A DNA stretch of 64,000 nt from Prorocentrum cordatum (lineage: Eukaryota; Sar; Dinophyceae; Prorocentrales; Prorocentraceae), in NCBI GenBank assembly GCA_963575745.1, contig CAUYUJ010018318.1, positions 1-64,000 of the forward strand. The letters run 5' to 3'. The position numbers and the translations under genes were made by a program. Under the pieces are notes generated by a model, which did no database searches, was not told the DNA's origin, and worked only from the letters and a program-made list of their open reading frames with translations. The first letter of the stretch is position 1; every line of letters starts with the position of its first letter. Of this stretch, positions 41,072-52,324 are shown piece by piece.

Positions 41072-41200
41072 TATCATTATCACCACCACCATCCAACATC
41101 ATCACCACCACCATCATCATCACCATCATCATCACCAACATCACCATCATGAGCCTCATCCTCACCATCACCAGCATCATCATCGCCATCACAAGAAAAA
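40380..41200. repeat. GGA, GAT and CAT microsatellite complex with palindrome
   Basis: 40380-40600 is GGA/GATGAG-rich. 40610-41200 is built on GAT and CAT triplets. At 40981-41052 a (GAT) run meets an (ATC) run at a GATC centre (41015-41018), forming a near-perfect palindrome of about 70 bp. Open frames rich in Asp or His are artefacts. Confidence 0.9.
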
Positions 41201-41295
41201 AGGCGCGAGGCCACCCAGCGTCCCCCACGTCGGCGTGGGGCCTAAAGAGGGGGGGGCTGCGCCTGCGCGGCCCTGGGGCCCTGGTCCGGCTCACA

Positions 41296-41850
41296 CTGCA
41301 GCGGGGTCGCGCTGGGATCGTGCAGCGATACGTTTGGTCGTCGAAATCCGCCGACTCATTGGCGCATGGAAGACGTCGTCGTCGTCGTCGTTGTCGTCGT
41401 CGTTGTCGTCGTCGCCATCGCCGTCGCCATCGCCGTTGCCGTCGCAGTCGCCGTAGCCGCCGCCGCCGCCGTCGTCGTCGTCGTCGCCGTCGCCCCCCCC
41501 ACTCTGCAGCGGGGTCGCGCAGAGAACATGCAGCGACACGTGTGGTCGTCGAAACCATCTTCTACGCACAGCGACGATGGCCACATAAACTCGGTGAGTG
41601 TCCCACAGGGGCCGTCGCATAGCACGGCCCGAGGAAGCAACGCGGACGAGGGGAGTCCACGGGACGTGTTGAAAGAAGAAAGAGGGGGCCATGATATTCG
41701 GTGAAGTATCATGGCTCTCGCCACGACATGCAACCGACTTAAATCATCACCCCCCGAACGCACAGCGCGCCCGTGTAGCCGGCGGGCCGCAATGGGAATG
41801 CGGGCGCACGCGCAGACGTCAAGGGGAAGAGGAGGGCGGCCGCGGCGGAG
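41296..41850. other. Partial duplication around CTGCAGCGGGGTCGCGC
   Basis: A 70-bp segment (41296-41366) recurs with changes at 41509-41580, the copies being separated by a GTC/GCC trinucleotide run. No gene is apparent to 41850. Confidence 0.5.
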
Positions 41851-42172
41851 GAAATCGGGAGGCGAGGAGGAGGAGGCGGAGGAGGAGGAGGAGGAGGAGG
41901 GGGAGGAGGAGGAGGAGGAGGAGGAGGAGGAGGAGGAGAGGAGGAGGGGGAGGAGGAGGAGGAGGAGGGGGAGGAGGAGGAGGAGAAGGAGGAGCAGGAC
42001 GAGGAGGAAGGAGGGGAGAAGGAGGAGGAGGAGGAGGAGAAGGAGGGGGAGGAGGAGGAGGAGGAGGAGAGGAGGAGGAGGAGGAGGAGGAGGAGGAGGA
42101 GGAGGAGAGGAGGAGTAGGACGAGGAGGAGGGGGAGGAGGAGGAGGAGGAGAAGGAGGATGAGGAGGAGGGA
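41851..42172. repeat. AGG/GGA tract
   Basis: About 320 bp of nearly pure AGG repeat with GGGAGG and AAGGAGG variants. Confidence 0.9.
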
Positions 42173-43027
42173 GCGAACGAGCGAGTGGCGCAGCAGCAGT
42201 CGGATCGATAGCTGAGGCCAGCGAATGGAGATCGGGGGGAGGGTGGGCAGAGATGCCAATCCTCCTGCTAGAATAGGGCGACCGTGAAGGCTCCACGCCG
42301 CGACCGTGGCGAGCACCTCCCGAGGATACAGTGCTGGCCACGCTGTGCTCTCAGCGACTGCAAACCAGTCCCCGAGCAAACACGGCAGCCACATTACGGA
42401 AGGCACAGGTGCCTGGGAAATGAAAAAGGGGGGCCACGAAATCGATTCGCGGCCCCATACATGTTAGTCCGAAGATCCCGCGTCCCCTTCCCCCGCGCCA
42501 CAACCCACAACGATGCTCGAGGCTGCCGCAGCAGCAGACACGTCAGAGCACTGGGCCGTGGCACCCATGTGGGCAGGAGACTTGGTCGGACCCTGGACGG
42601 TTGGGGCAGAAACCAATGGCACTCCAGTGGTTGGGTGCCTGCCCCTCTCGACATTATTGATATTCTTCTTTTGCACCTCGCGCTCGGCTCTGGATTGCGC
42701 GGCACCTCTGCACGCACGTCCAAGCCCGCGGCAGCGCCCAATCTGGCATGATGAGAAACCAAGTGCATGCTTGACATATTATGATTCGGCCGTGCCGAGC
42801 GGGTCTAAGCTGGAGATCTCGAAAAAACATTCCGGCCGTCCTCTTCCGCGCCTGAATAGCCCCTGGAGTCGGAGGCAGAAGTAGAGGTCCCCAGGTCCCC
42901 AGGAGGCCTAGGGCGCAGGGTTCCAGGCACGGGCCCCAGGACCAAATCAGCAAATCCAAAGCAGCGCGCGCAGCAGGGGCAGAGCCGGAGGAAACTTTAG
43001 CTTCTTCGTTGGCGAGCTGCTGAAATG
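42173..43027. other. Sequence downstream of the LINE, no gene
   Basis: No coding signal on either strand. Part of it (42650-43027) is probably the 3' untranslated region of the minus-strand LINE. No homopolymer tail is visible. Confidence 0.4.
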
Positions 43028-46000
43028 TCAAATTCGCTCTCCATGTCTGGATGTGAGTTGGCTTGCAAAAGCGACTTCCCCCGTGCGCATGCCCCGAAGG
43101 GTCAGGTCAGAGCTCGCTGTCGCGTTGCAGCGCTTGCATCTCCATTCAGCGCGAGAAACAGCAAAATAAAGCTCATGGTGCTGTAGTGACAGCTTTGGCA
43201 CCATGCCCGGGTCCATCTTGGGGGGCGGTGGTGGGGCATCCACTTCGTCGCCCGCCATGCTAATTATATGAAACGCACGTGATGGCAAATCCCAAGTGAG
43301 CTGATGCCTTTTGATCTGGGCTCTCTCGGCCTGGGCCGCAGGATCTGGAAACTTCTGCGTCGCTCATCCGAGGCGCGCGTGCAAATGAGCCCATGCATTT
43401 CCAAGATAGTCTTGGATGTCAGAGCTGCTACTACTAATGATATCTGCGGGCCCTCGGTGCGCGGGGGCCCATCGGAAGCGCGGTCTGTCTCTTGCGCCCT
43501 CGTGAAGTTCGAAAATCCTGCGCCACGAATCGGCGTGAACATTTCGTGCCTCACCCAGTCTAGGATCCCAAGAGCTTCCTTCGCGGACGAACTGAGGGTG
43601 ATCCGCGATCGCTTCGGCCCCCTGGGGTGCAACTTCCAACGCGCGAAGCGCCGCGCACCCCTCGGCGCGGGGCACCGTTTGGCGCCCAAGCAAAGGCCCA
43701 CGCAGGGCCCTGCGGGGAACCCCCCGCGGGTCGACGTCCACGATAGCCCATCCACACCGCCTAAGTTCTGGGCTTGAATTCGCAAGCCCTGAACCATCGG
43801 TATAGATGCGCATGCCCGAGGGGCCCTTAGTTGCACCCCAGTGAACCGCCGGGGCCTCGGGGATCTTTGGGAAGCTGAGGGGGTAGAAGGGGGGGCCATG
43901 CGCCAGCCCGAGAGCGTCCCAATCAGCCTGAAGCCCCGAGTACCCCGAGCCCTTAAAATTCTCCCGGTGCTCTAAAATGTCCTCTGGAAGTGGCCCCATC
44001 TCGAGATCCTGCGGGGTCTGAATTACAATTGGGCGCTGGTAAACTTGATGTCCTAGCGTGGCGTTTTGACTGGGGCAGAAGAAATCACTGGACGACGTTG
44101 ATCGGTACCCAGCAGCATATTTCCTCGCTGGCGGCCAGCATCCCGATCCCAGCAGCAGTCTTGTACAACCTCTCCTGGCGTCGTTCTTTATTCGTAGAAT
44201 AGATAGTCAGCCCACGTCTCCCAATAGGCTCCGAGCCGAAGGCCTTAGGAATGTGAGCTAAGATCCTTTCCATATGCCACCTGCCTATTGACTCCTGCAG
44301 TAGACACTTGACCTCCATGGGTGGCGTGTGCAGAAAGGAGATGGAAAACCGCGGTCGTCGATCGCCTGGCGCGGCGACTGCATCATCCATCCTATACGGG
44401 CTAGCGCGAGGCATGCCGCTCCCATCGGTCCATGACATTTGGTCCACCTGGGCTCGTCGCCAAGCCCGTGCTTCATTGAGAGGAATGCCCTTCGAAGGTC
44501 AGCAAGAGAAGACAGATTGTCCCATGTTGTGCTAGCAGACCTGACCACACGCCACCTGGTGGCGTCGAAGATCGGGTCGCAATATTCGTCGGCTTGGGTT
44601 GTCAGCCAAGCCGTTATATATACATGTATATATATATATACATACATGCATACATATACATACATGTTGCCTCGCCCCTGCCAAAGCGGCAGCCACAGAT
44701 CTCAGCGCGTTGAGATGCGCGTCTGTAATACCACTTCCGCCTGCTCCGCGTGCTGCTGCTGGGAGTAGGCCAGTACGCCATAAGACGCGCACCTTATAGC
44801 TGGCTCCTCTTGCCAGCGCTCTCAACTTGTGCTTCCTGGCAGCCAGTCCAGCATGACGTTTCCTCTCGATAGCCCTCTTTGCCCGGGTGCCAGATACATC
44901 GTGTCCAAGGTTCATCATGTGGGCATACATCTTGATCCTGAGCTTCTTCACATATGGTGCGATTACTCGCTCAGTGGCCGCGTTTGTAGCAACGCAGCCG
45001 CTCTTGGATGCTTGAATGATAAGTCCGAGTTCAAATGCTCTGTCCGTGAAGTATTTGACAGCCGAGAAAAGGGTCTTTGCTTGTCGCGGGCCGGGCCCAG
45101 TCCATTGAAATCCCATCATCCATGAGCATACCCGGCACCACTGCCTCGAACAGCTTCCGCATGTTGATCAGGAGGTGGTGTAGCAGTAGGTGCACCATCG
45201 TCGTGGCGTGGGTGCAGCCCGCGAGAATGCCCTGGCAGGACACGTACTCATAGGACAATGACCCCATGTTCGAACCACCCTGAGGCTCTGGTAGCTGGCC
45301 AAGATGAGCCATAGTAATCGCAGTGGGTGCCCCAGGTGGTGGGCAAAATCTATAAGCCCCTGTAACTTTATCATCTCGAAGCACATGTACATGTCGATCA
45401 ATGTTGTGGCGGATATGTGTGCCCTTTCGGCTTCGCCACTTCTGCCTGCAGGTTATGTGAAAAAGCTGAGTCAGATGAAGAGGCTCCTGGTCTGGCCCCC
45501 CCAGAAATCTGGGTTCGTATTATCAATCTCCCATTGCCGTGACATCGGTCTACGTAACCTTGCCCAGATCCGAACAATCGTATGAATCAGTGCAACCAAT
45601 CGGTGTCCGCCTGATGTTTTCGGCATTCTAACCATCCACGTCTGGTCTTTGATCAGGCCAGCAGCATAGCCGCTCACACGCTTGCAGTAGCATTATCAAG
45701 GTCTGCGGTCCATAGTCAGAGCCTACGTCCATTGCCTTGGGGTCGATGTTGACGTGGCCCAGCGCCGAGTTGGTCTTGAACGTGCGTAGCACACGTCTAA
45801 GATCAGCCACTTGTAGCTCAGGTAAGGACGCCATGCAAAGAAATCGCCGGGCAACTGGAGCTGCTTGTCGCCGTGGGTGGCCCAGATCTCCGCCCAAGTG
45901 TCCATGCAACTGTCTGCTAGCTCAAACGGCCGCGGGTGCTGGATATACTCAAGCACCTCCTGCAAACCCCGAACTTTTGGGAGGCGATTGTCGCGCACCG

Positions 46001-47421
46001 CTGTTAAAAGATGATTGGGCCCATTCCGTCCACCCAGCCGTTTTCCAGAATCCGATGGCCTGCGCAACATTCTCCACCTGTTCAAGGATACTCTGCGCTG
46101 TGCCCAGGAGACGATGTTAACAAAACTCGCGATGAAGGTCAACAACGCGCGATCTGCCGCACCGAGGTGCTCAACAATCCAAGGCGCCTTCGAGGCTCTG
46201 TGGGAGAAACCATGGAGGTCCCAGACACGCTTGGCGAATAACTCGAGCTCCTTGTCGCCAGGGCCCTGACGATCGTGAATCTTGATTCTGCCGCAAGATC
46301 CGAAGGTAGATAGTAACCGCGCCCTACTTGAATAATTCCCTATCACAGTGTTAGTGGGCAGCATATGTCTAGGAAACCTCCCAAGGACGTTGACATCGGA
46401 CTGCAACCTTCCCACACAAACGATCATTCGAAGCTTGGTTGGCCTCGTGTGCCTGAACCATATATCATGCAATTTATTCGCCTGGAGTCTCTACGGTGGT
46501 CGCGGCTCAGGTGGCACGACTTGCTTCCAAGTCCAAGTTGGAGGGCCAGCCCTGCCGCGATATCGATCTCGCTCAGCACCCATCACAGCATGTCTGTCCA
46601 ACAGCTCCTCTTCAATCTGCGATAGTACTGCATCCCAGGCTGGCGCCAAGGCGGTGGCGTCGGCAGCTGCCTCGATGAGCTGTCGTGCATGGTCCCATTC
46701 CGTCACAGGCGGGTAACAAGCGCACCCTGGCTCCGGGATCGTGTCAACTGTGGCAGGCTGCACGGGCGCTCGCACCCACGCGACGCGCTCAGCTTCACGC
46801 AGTGGGACCCGCACTGGAAGATGGGGGAACAGGTCAGAGACCGCATGTGCAATTGATCGCCCTGCTCGACATGCTACTTTGGGATGTAGACACATATGCC
46901 CGAGCATGCTCCCAGGCTTAGGTTGCAGACAATTAGGGCAAGTCGGGTGGGCAGCTATGCCTCCAATGGGGTTGAACCAATGGCGTAGATCATCGATTGG
47001 CATGTTACAGCCCCCCAGCAATAAGCCAAGGCTGACCTCTTGCTTCTAACTCGCATACGTAAGCTCCCACTTGCCTGAGGATCGCTACGTTGGGTTATGA
47101 AAAACCTGGGCTGTCATGCAGGCAAATGGAAATCATGGTGATTCCAAGCTTGATGCCCCAGTGTGCGTGCGCTGCTAGCGCTCGCCCAAGGACTATCTCT
47201 GCCGCCGTTCTTCCTGGGCCATGGGAAATTCGTGCTCGAGATGGTGCTAGAATAGCCATGCCGCCACGCGTGCGCCCATTGACTGACTGGGGTGCATGAG
47301 CCCATAGTCCTGAGAAGCCTGCTCGAACAGCGTGATGCTGCACATCCGCAAGTCTAGCTTGATCTGCATGATGCTCTTGGATGCACATTACACAGCATTG
47401 GGCCCACGGTAACTTCAGCAT
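43028..47421 (-). pseudogene. LINE ORF2 relic (EN, RT, RNase H)
   Basis: EN: VMCIQEHHADQARL (catalytic Glu) and RGGMAILAPSRARISHG. RT: LRTFKTNSALGHVNID, MVRMPKTSGGHRLVALI, a palm with CFEMIKLQGLIDF (near motif A), CQGILAGCTHATTMV (motif B) and GMLMDDGIS (DD motif C). Thumb/connection: ASKSGCVATNAATERVI. RNase H: RIYTDGSGLANSS (Asp), TVPRAEGCAALRALE (Glu), FRWAPAHRG. C-terminal knuckle: WRCKRCNATASSDL. The pieces fall in several frames, with at least six shifts, so no functional protein is made. Confidence 0.75.
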
Positions 47422-48044
47422 GTCGATGAGCGGCCCATAACAGAGTTCACCGAGTTGCCGTTCAACGGTTCTGGCGTCCCTGGCGTCGCCTGCTCACGAT
47501 ATGAGGTTGGCGGCGTCGTAGTAGCTGCTGCGCTTGCTGGACGGACATTCATGGTGCAGACCGCAAACATGACTAGCTGCAAATACCTGCAGCTGAGGCC
47601 CTTGGCAAATCTCGGAGCTGGCGTGTCCAGCTGTCTTCCCCAAGTTCTCGGATCCCGAGGTGCGGCGACCATCTGAGGTCGGATCGCTCGGGCGCGCGAC
47701 ACAAGAATCCTCAACACCGGGGCCCCTGCTGGAATCGCGGGGTCTGAGATCAGGGCGCCCACGATCACCCTCGGAACATGGTCTGGCCTTTGGCCTGCAG
47801 CTAAGATTAGACTGCCAATTGTCTGCGTGTTCAGTGGCGCACATGGTCAGCCCCTTGCAGAAGTGCCTGGCGCTGATCGAAAAGAGACGGAGCCGATGAT
47901 GGCCGCGCCGAGAGTTCGCGCGTCGTTCGCCGCAAACATTCTGTGCATCGCGTTCCTGACGTACGTTTTTCGTTAGCTGCATCGAGCCAGAAAAAATGCG
48001 TGAGAAAGATAAACACCGCGATGACATACATGGCGCTGATCATA

Positions 48045-49145
48045 TCATGCAATACCCTGGTCGACCTTGCGTCGCTTAGCCAAAGCCTCTGCGGCTTCAG
48101 CATATCGTTCGCAAGCCTCTCGCACCTCATCGTCGTCCTCAGGGGGCTCATCTCCAGTGCAGGTTTGATAAAACATTCGCAGGCCCTCAATATCATCAGT
48201 ATATATCGGCCCATGCGCTGCGGGTGGTGGTGGCGCGTTCCCCGCGCTGCCCTGTGAAGGGCCAGCTGGCTGCGATGGCTTTGCCTCGGCGTCGTCTCTG
48301 CGTTGATCTGCGCCTGGGGCTGCCTCGGCTTCTGAGCGCGCTTGAAGTTCGCGGAGCGCTTCGAGGCACGCCGTGGCCTGATTGAGCAAGTTCGCGTCGG
48401 CACCTGCAGACTCGAAGAACTTGCCCAATTTGTCGACTGGCAGATCGAGCGCGGGCACCATGGTCTTGAGCGCGTATGATTCAGGGGGCGGCGTCGGCAA
48501 CTGGACCGAGACCTGGAACCTTTGGCGCTCGAGCTCGGCAGTGCAAGTGGCGAGGCCCTTGATCGACTTCTGGACACTCTCGATCTTGGACTCCAGCTCG
48601 ACCTTCTGCGCCTCCAGGGTAGCCAGGGCCCTCTCCTGCTGGAGTCTGCACTTTGCCAGCTCGTCAATGCGCGTGGTGAAATGGTGCATCTGGTCCGAAT
48701 GAGGCTTGCCCCCGACGGTGCGCGACTTGATTGCAGCGCGCTCAGCTTCGAGACCTTCGCGGGCGGCAACGACCGACGGCTCCGCGAGGCCCCCGAGGAT
48801 CGCAGGATCGCGGTGATCTCGGCCAGCCTCTTCTGATCCGCGTCCAACTTGTTGGGGACCTCTGGCTTGGGACCTGAGGCGGGAGCCTTCGCAGCCAGGA
48901 CCTGCTCGCGGAGCTTGGCGATCTCCAGATCCATGACCTTGAGCTGCTTGTCCTTCTCGATGCCAGCATTGGCGATGGGCTCCTTTCTGTCGCTGCCGCT
49001 CCCATTCTATGGCAGGGGCTCTGGCGCTCGGGGGTGCCTGGAACGGCTTTGGGCCGCCAAATGCGGCGCCCTTGTTGCAGTGACAGCTGGAGTACTCTGC
49101 GAGGTCGCCTCTATTCCACCAGTTTTCCCCCGTCCGAGGGTGCAC
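48045..49145 (-). CDS. LINE ORF1-like coiled-coil protein
   Basis: A 366-codon minus-strand ORF without ATG in the first codons. A Cys-rich N-terminal segment (GENWWNRGDLAEYSSCHC) recalls the zinc ribbon of dinoflagellate LINE ORF1 proteins. A long coiled coil (LAKCRLQQERALATLEAQ, then KVELESKIESVQKSIKG) and an acidic Gln/Glu-rich C-terminus follow. It lies upstream of the endonuclease on the same strand with a 620-nt gap, consistent with ORF1. Assignment is from position and architecture. Confidence 0.5.
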   Translation of the reverse strand: MHPRTGENWWNRGDLAEYSSCHCNKGAAFGGPKPFQAPPSARAPAIEWERQRQKGAHRQCWHREGQAAQGHGSGDRQAPRAGPGCEGSRLRSQARGPQQVGRGSEEAGRDHRDPAILGGLAEPSVVAAREGLEAERAAIKSRTVGGKPHSDQMHHFTTRIDELAKCRLQQERALATLEAQKVELESKIESVQKSIKGLATCTAELERQRFQVSVQLPTPPPESYALKTMVPALDLPVDKLGKFFESAGADANLLNQATACLEALRELQARSEAEAAPGADQRRDDAEAKPSQPAGPSQGSAGNAPPPPAAHGPIYTDDIEGLRMFYQTCTGDEPPEDDDEVREACERYAEAAEALAKRRKVDQGIA

Positions 49146-49605
49146 ACACCAGCGACTTAGGCGGGGCGTGGCCCAGGCCGTGCGTGCAGCTGCCCCAGCG
49201 ACGAACTTTGGCGGACGTCAACCATTTGCCATGGGCCAGCTGAGATCGTCGAGGTGCAGAGGATGGGAGGTGCGTTTTCAAAGCAAAAATTTGTGAAAGC
49301 GGCACCTCCAGCCTGGGCAGACACTGGGGGGGTGCGAGAGCGGTGAGGGCCGTCGAACCCCTCTTGCCACAATGTCAACCCTCGAGCGAACCGCTACGGA
49401 CTTGAGCCAAACTGGCTACGGAAAGGAGGAGGAGGAGGAGGAGGAAGAGGAGGGGGAAGAGGAGGAGGACGAGGAGGACGAGGGGGAGGGGGATGGGGGG
49501 GAGGCGGCGGCGGAGGCGGAGGCGGAGGCGGTTGGCACCGGGTCGGCACAAGTCAAGGGACCAGAGCTTGCCGAGACGCACTCCGACGGGCGACGCGGGC
49601 GCATG
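49146..49605. other. LINE 5' region and GAG tract
   Basis: 49146-49380 is probably the LINE 5' untranslated region. 49423-49535 is a GAG/GGA tract. A plus-strand open frame from an ATG at 49372 encodes mostly Glu and then reads through a repeat; I do not call it. Confidence 0.4.
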
Positions 49606-50052
49606 CGCCAACTTCACGGATGGAAGGTGGGCCACTTTCAGGATGTAGCGCCCGCCTTGACGCCGCGCGCGGTCGCCGCGAAAACTTGCAACGGTTTCCG
49701 AGATTCGCGTGGTCGAAGTCCCAGGAAGTGTGTCCTGGCAAGGTGTATTTGTCGGGGCGAAACAATCTCGTTGATTCGCCGCGGAGTTTCAGGAACAGTC
49801 TCCAAGGGCTGTTTGGGCGCAGGAATCGCGTTGATTCGCGGCGGTGGCGTCTGCACACTCGCCATAGGGCTGTCTTCTAATGGGTCACTTCCCGCGAAAA
49901 ACATAAACCATTGTAGGGACCTATGACGAGGGAACCTGGAAACAGGGTTCATTGCAACATCGTTGATGCGTTTTGGGCTTACCCTGGTCCTCCTCCTCCT
50001 TCTCCTCCTCCTCTTTCTCCTTCTCCTTCTCTCCTCACTCTCCCGTGGCCAG
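49606..50052. repeat. Dispersed repeat family B, copy 2
   Basis: One 80-bp unit with TTCACGGATGGAAGG is followed by AAGTCCCAGGAA and GTTGATTCGC segments, then GGGTTCATTGCAACATCGTT, and a short TCC/TTC tract after CCCTGGTCCTCC. The tract ends in GTGGCCAG, a good splice acceptor. Confidence 0.65.
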
Positions 50053-50161
50053 TTGGCAAAATCCACCGCGGCGCCGCCCGGCCGTCGTTCCATGCCTAAT
50101 GAAGGATACCCCTGCGGTTTGAGGCCTTCGCGTTTCAAGCAAAGCCGGGTCAAATTCGCGA

Positions 50162-50640
50162 ATGCTCACCCGCGTGTTCATGTCTGCTCGTGTGCCGCTC
50201 GCGCTCCTCGTGGCTCTCTTCGTGCTCTCGGGGGTGGGCTTCCTGATGGGTGGGGGCTGCTGGGCTTGCAGATGCTCGACCTGCCCATGAGCACCGCTGC
50301 GTGTTCCGATGCATTCCTGCTCGCCCTGGAGCGCGTCGCCGCGGTGGGCAGGTCGTCTCTAGATCGTCGTTGTTCAGTGAATCATGGCCGACCGCGGCGT
50401 GTGGGCGCGGGAACGTGCGCGTGGTGAAGCTCAGACCGACCCGCCCGTGGAAGTGGCCCCAGCCCCGACTTCATCATGGCGCGGTGTTGGCGATGTTGGA
50501 TACTGGTACTCGGGCGGTGCTTTCGTGCCGTGGGCTGTGGACTCCTCGGACACCTGTGGGTTGCGACTTGGCGGCGTTCTGCTTGTCAGGATGGCGTTGA
50601 TTGTCACCATGTGGGCGTTGATGCTACTGGCCATCAGCTA
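50162..50640 (+). CDS. Possible small gene encoding hydrophobic peptides
   Basis: An ATG at 50162 opens MLTRVFMSARVPLALLVALF, a signal-peptide-like sequence. A 38-nt GT...CAG gap (50234-50271) would join it in phase 0 to MLDLPMSTAACSDAFLLALE. Separately, an ATG at 50384 opens an 85-codon ORF (MADRGVWARERARGEAQ) ending in a membrane helix (VLLVRMALIVTMWALMLL) and a TAA at 50638-50640. Third-position bias is good, but the three pieces are in different frames. It lies between family B and family A repeats. One real small gene is possible; its structure is unclear. Confidence 0.25.
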
Positions 50641-50828
50641 ATTACTGTTCGCCGGCTTGTTCTTCGAATTCTTGGAATCGGACGCACACTTGGTCGAAAA
50701 CTGCACGCTGGTGCCCCTGATCGTGGTCGCCTGAGACTTCTTCACTTTTCATCATCCTGAAGCTTGTAATGTTAATCCCACAAGCCCTTTGGGCGACAGG
50801 TGGTCTCAAGAGATTACTCTTCCCTCTT

Positions 50829-50917
50829 TGCAGGGTTTCACAAGTGCCGAGCTGAGATTATGGTTACCGAAACCGTTTGGCTCAAGAAAAGGAATCCAGG
50901 GGCTCCGCCATTCCGCA
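50829..50917 (+). repeat. Copia 5' LTR
   Basis: It starts TGCAGGGTTTCAC and ends CCATTCCGCA. At 89 bp it is very short for an LTR. It contains a stretch ending TTTGGCTCAAG (50876-50886) resembling the 3' end of the dinoflagellate spliced leader. Confidence 0.95.
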
Positions 50918-50934
50918 TGGTAGCGGAGCCTGGT
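50918..50934 (+). promoter_or_regulatory. Primer-binding site, initiator-Met tRNA type
   Basis: TGGTAGCGGAGCCTGGT follows the 5' LTR with no gap. It fits the TGGTAxCxGAGC pattern of sites complementary to the 3' end of initiator methionine tRNA in Copia elements. The tRNA itself is not in the window. Confidence 0.8.
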
Positions 50935-50980
50935 CGAATGCCCACGGCCAGGCTCCCAGTTTATCGTTTCTCGCGAAGAG

Positions 50981-52324
50981 ATGGCAACAGCAGAGGAGGT
51001 TCTGAATAGGATCGTGGCCATGGAGGGCGTCGTAGTCCAGCAGGGAGATCAGATAGCGAGGTTGGAACAACAACTTCGAGATGCGCATCAACGAGCAGCA
51101 GCAGCAGAAGGACCAGCAGACGACCGACCATATCAACCGAGAGCGGAGTCACTAGTTGACACGAAGCTGCTCGGAAAACCAGACAAGTTCTCGGGTGAGC
51201 TCGACGAGAATGCGAAGTACAAGGACGGTGTCACGTGGGAGAACTGGAGTTTCGTCCTAGCGGCCTACTGCATGGCGGTGGATCCTCATATGGCGGAGCT
51301 GATGAGGGATGCTGCGAAGGTCGACGCTGAGGCTTTCGCACACGAGGATCTAAACGAAGAGGCCCAGCGAGTCAACACCAACCTGTACTATATCCTTGTA
51401 CTGACGTGCAAGGACAAGGCTCAGGGCATCGTGAAGAGCGTTCCCTCAGGGGAAGGCCTAGAGGCCAGGCGTCTACTGTGTCTGGAGTTCGAGCCGAAGG
51501 TGCCGTCGATATTCTCAAGTATGTTAGACTCGATACTGTATCCGCATGTGCAGGAGAACGACCCGATCAAAGGCATCGTATCGTGGGAGACGTTGGTCCA
51601 GAGATATGAAGGGCAGACAGGAGAGAAGGCCATGGAGTCGACCAAGAAGTCTGTTCTCAGTACGCGATTAGTGCCGCCAAAGCTTCGAGAACATCTCATG
51701 CTGAACGCTACGAGGTTCACGACATACGCGCTGGCACGAACTGAGGCGTTGAACTATTTGAAGTCGAAGCAGGCGGCAATGGCACTAAGTGGACCTATGC
51801 CTATGGATCCGGATGCGCTCACATTCGGCAAGTTCGGCAAAGACTCGAAGGGCAGGCACGGCAAAGACAAGAACAATGGCAAGGGCTACGACCAGAGCGC
51901 GATGCAGCCTTGCAAGTACTGCGGCAAGAAAGGTCACAAGCTCATGGGGTGCAGGAAGGCCACACAAGACATGAAGGACGGAAATATTACGAAGGATGAC
52001 TTGCGAAAGACCAGCAAGGGCAAGGGCAAGGGTAAGGACAAAAGCGACAAGACGAAGAGCACACCTGCGCCCGGCAAGCCCAAGGATCAAGACATGAAGT
52101 ACTTAGGGTACGATTACGACGCCGAGGAGGGCTACATCTTCATGCTGAAGGGGAACGAGACTGAGGAGATATATCACAGTTCGAGTGTAGACCGCACGGA
52201 GGTAGACGGATACACTGTGAATCTAGAGAGTAAGGAGGAGCCCAATCACAAGTTCAACGAGAATGACGAGAGCTACCTGTTCCAACAGAGCTCGAGAATG
52301 ACAACGACGGTAAGATCGAGGTGA
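50981..52324 (+). CDS. gag: Copia gag
   Basis: A 447-codon ORF from ATG 50981. It has an N-terminal coiled coil (EVLNRIVAMEGVVVQQGDQ), a capsid-like helical domain (KPDKFSGELDENAKY, WENWSFVLAAYCMAV, LLCLEFEPKVPSIFSSML), a CCHC zinc knuckle (CKYCGKKGHKLMGC, about residues 310-323) and a Lys/Gly-rich stretch. It ends TGA at 52322-52324, overlapping pol, which lies in the -1 frame. Nucleocapsid-type RNA packaging is the expected role. Confidence 0.92.
   Translation: MATAEEVLNRIVAMEGVVVQQGDQIARLEQQLRDAHQRAAAAEGPADDRPYQPRAESLVDTKLLGKPDKFSGELDENAKYKDGVTWENWSFVLAAYCMAVDPHMAELMRDAAKVDAEAFAHEDLNEEAQRVNTNLYYILVLTCKDKAQGIVKSVPSGEGLEARRLLCLEFEPKVPSIFSSMLDSILYPHVQENDPIKGIVSWETLVQRYEGQTGEKAMESTKKSVLSTRLVPPKLREHLMLNATRFTTYALARTEALNYLKSKQAAMALSGPMPMDPDALTFGKFGKDSKGRHGKDKNNGKGYDQSAMQPCKYCGKKGHKLMGCRKATQDMKDGNITKDDLRKTSKGKGKGKDKSDKTKSTPAPGKPKDQDMKYLGYDYDAEEGYIFMLKGNETEEIYHSSSVDRTEVDGYTVNLESKEEPNHKFNENDESYLFQQSSRMTTTVRSR

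Larger units (their letters stand above)
43028..49145 (-). mobile_element. Near full-length APE-type LINE, degenerate
   Basis: In minus-strand order: ORF1 (49145-48045), apurinic-type endonuclease (47421-47095), linker, RT fingers, palm and thumb (45909-44285), RNase H (43999-43364), and a C-terminal Cys motif (43288-43028). The order EN-RT-RNase H-zinc motif fits a LINE with RNase H (I/Jockey-like organisation). A TATATACA microsatellite (44614-44666) has expanded inside ORF2. Many frameshifts show it is old. 5' start and 3' end are estimated. Confidence 0.75.

Noticed and set aside
40287-41558. 423-codon minus ORF rich in Asp and His
   Set aside because: It translates GAT/CAT/GGA microsatellites; no domain or codon bias apart from the repeat.
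49372-49926. 184-codon ORF with ATG and poly-Glu
   Set aside because: It consists of a GAG tract and then a family B repeat; no coding bias outside the tract.
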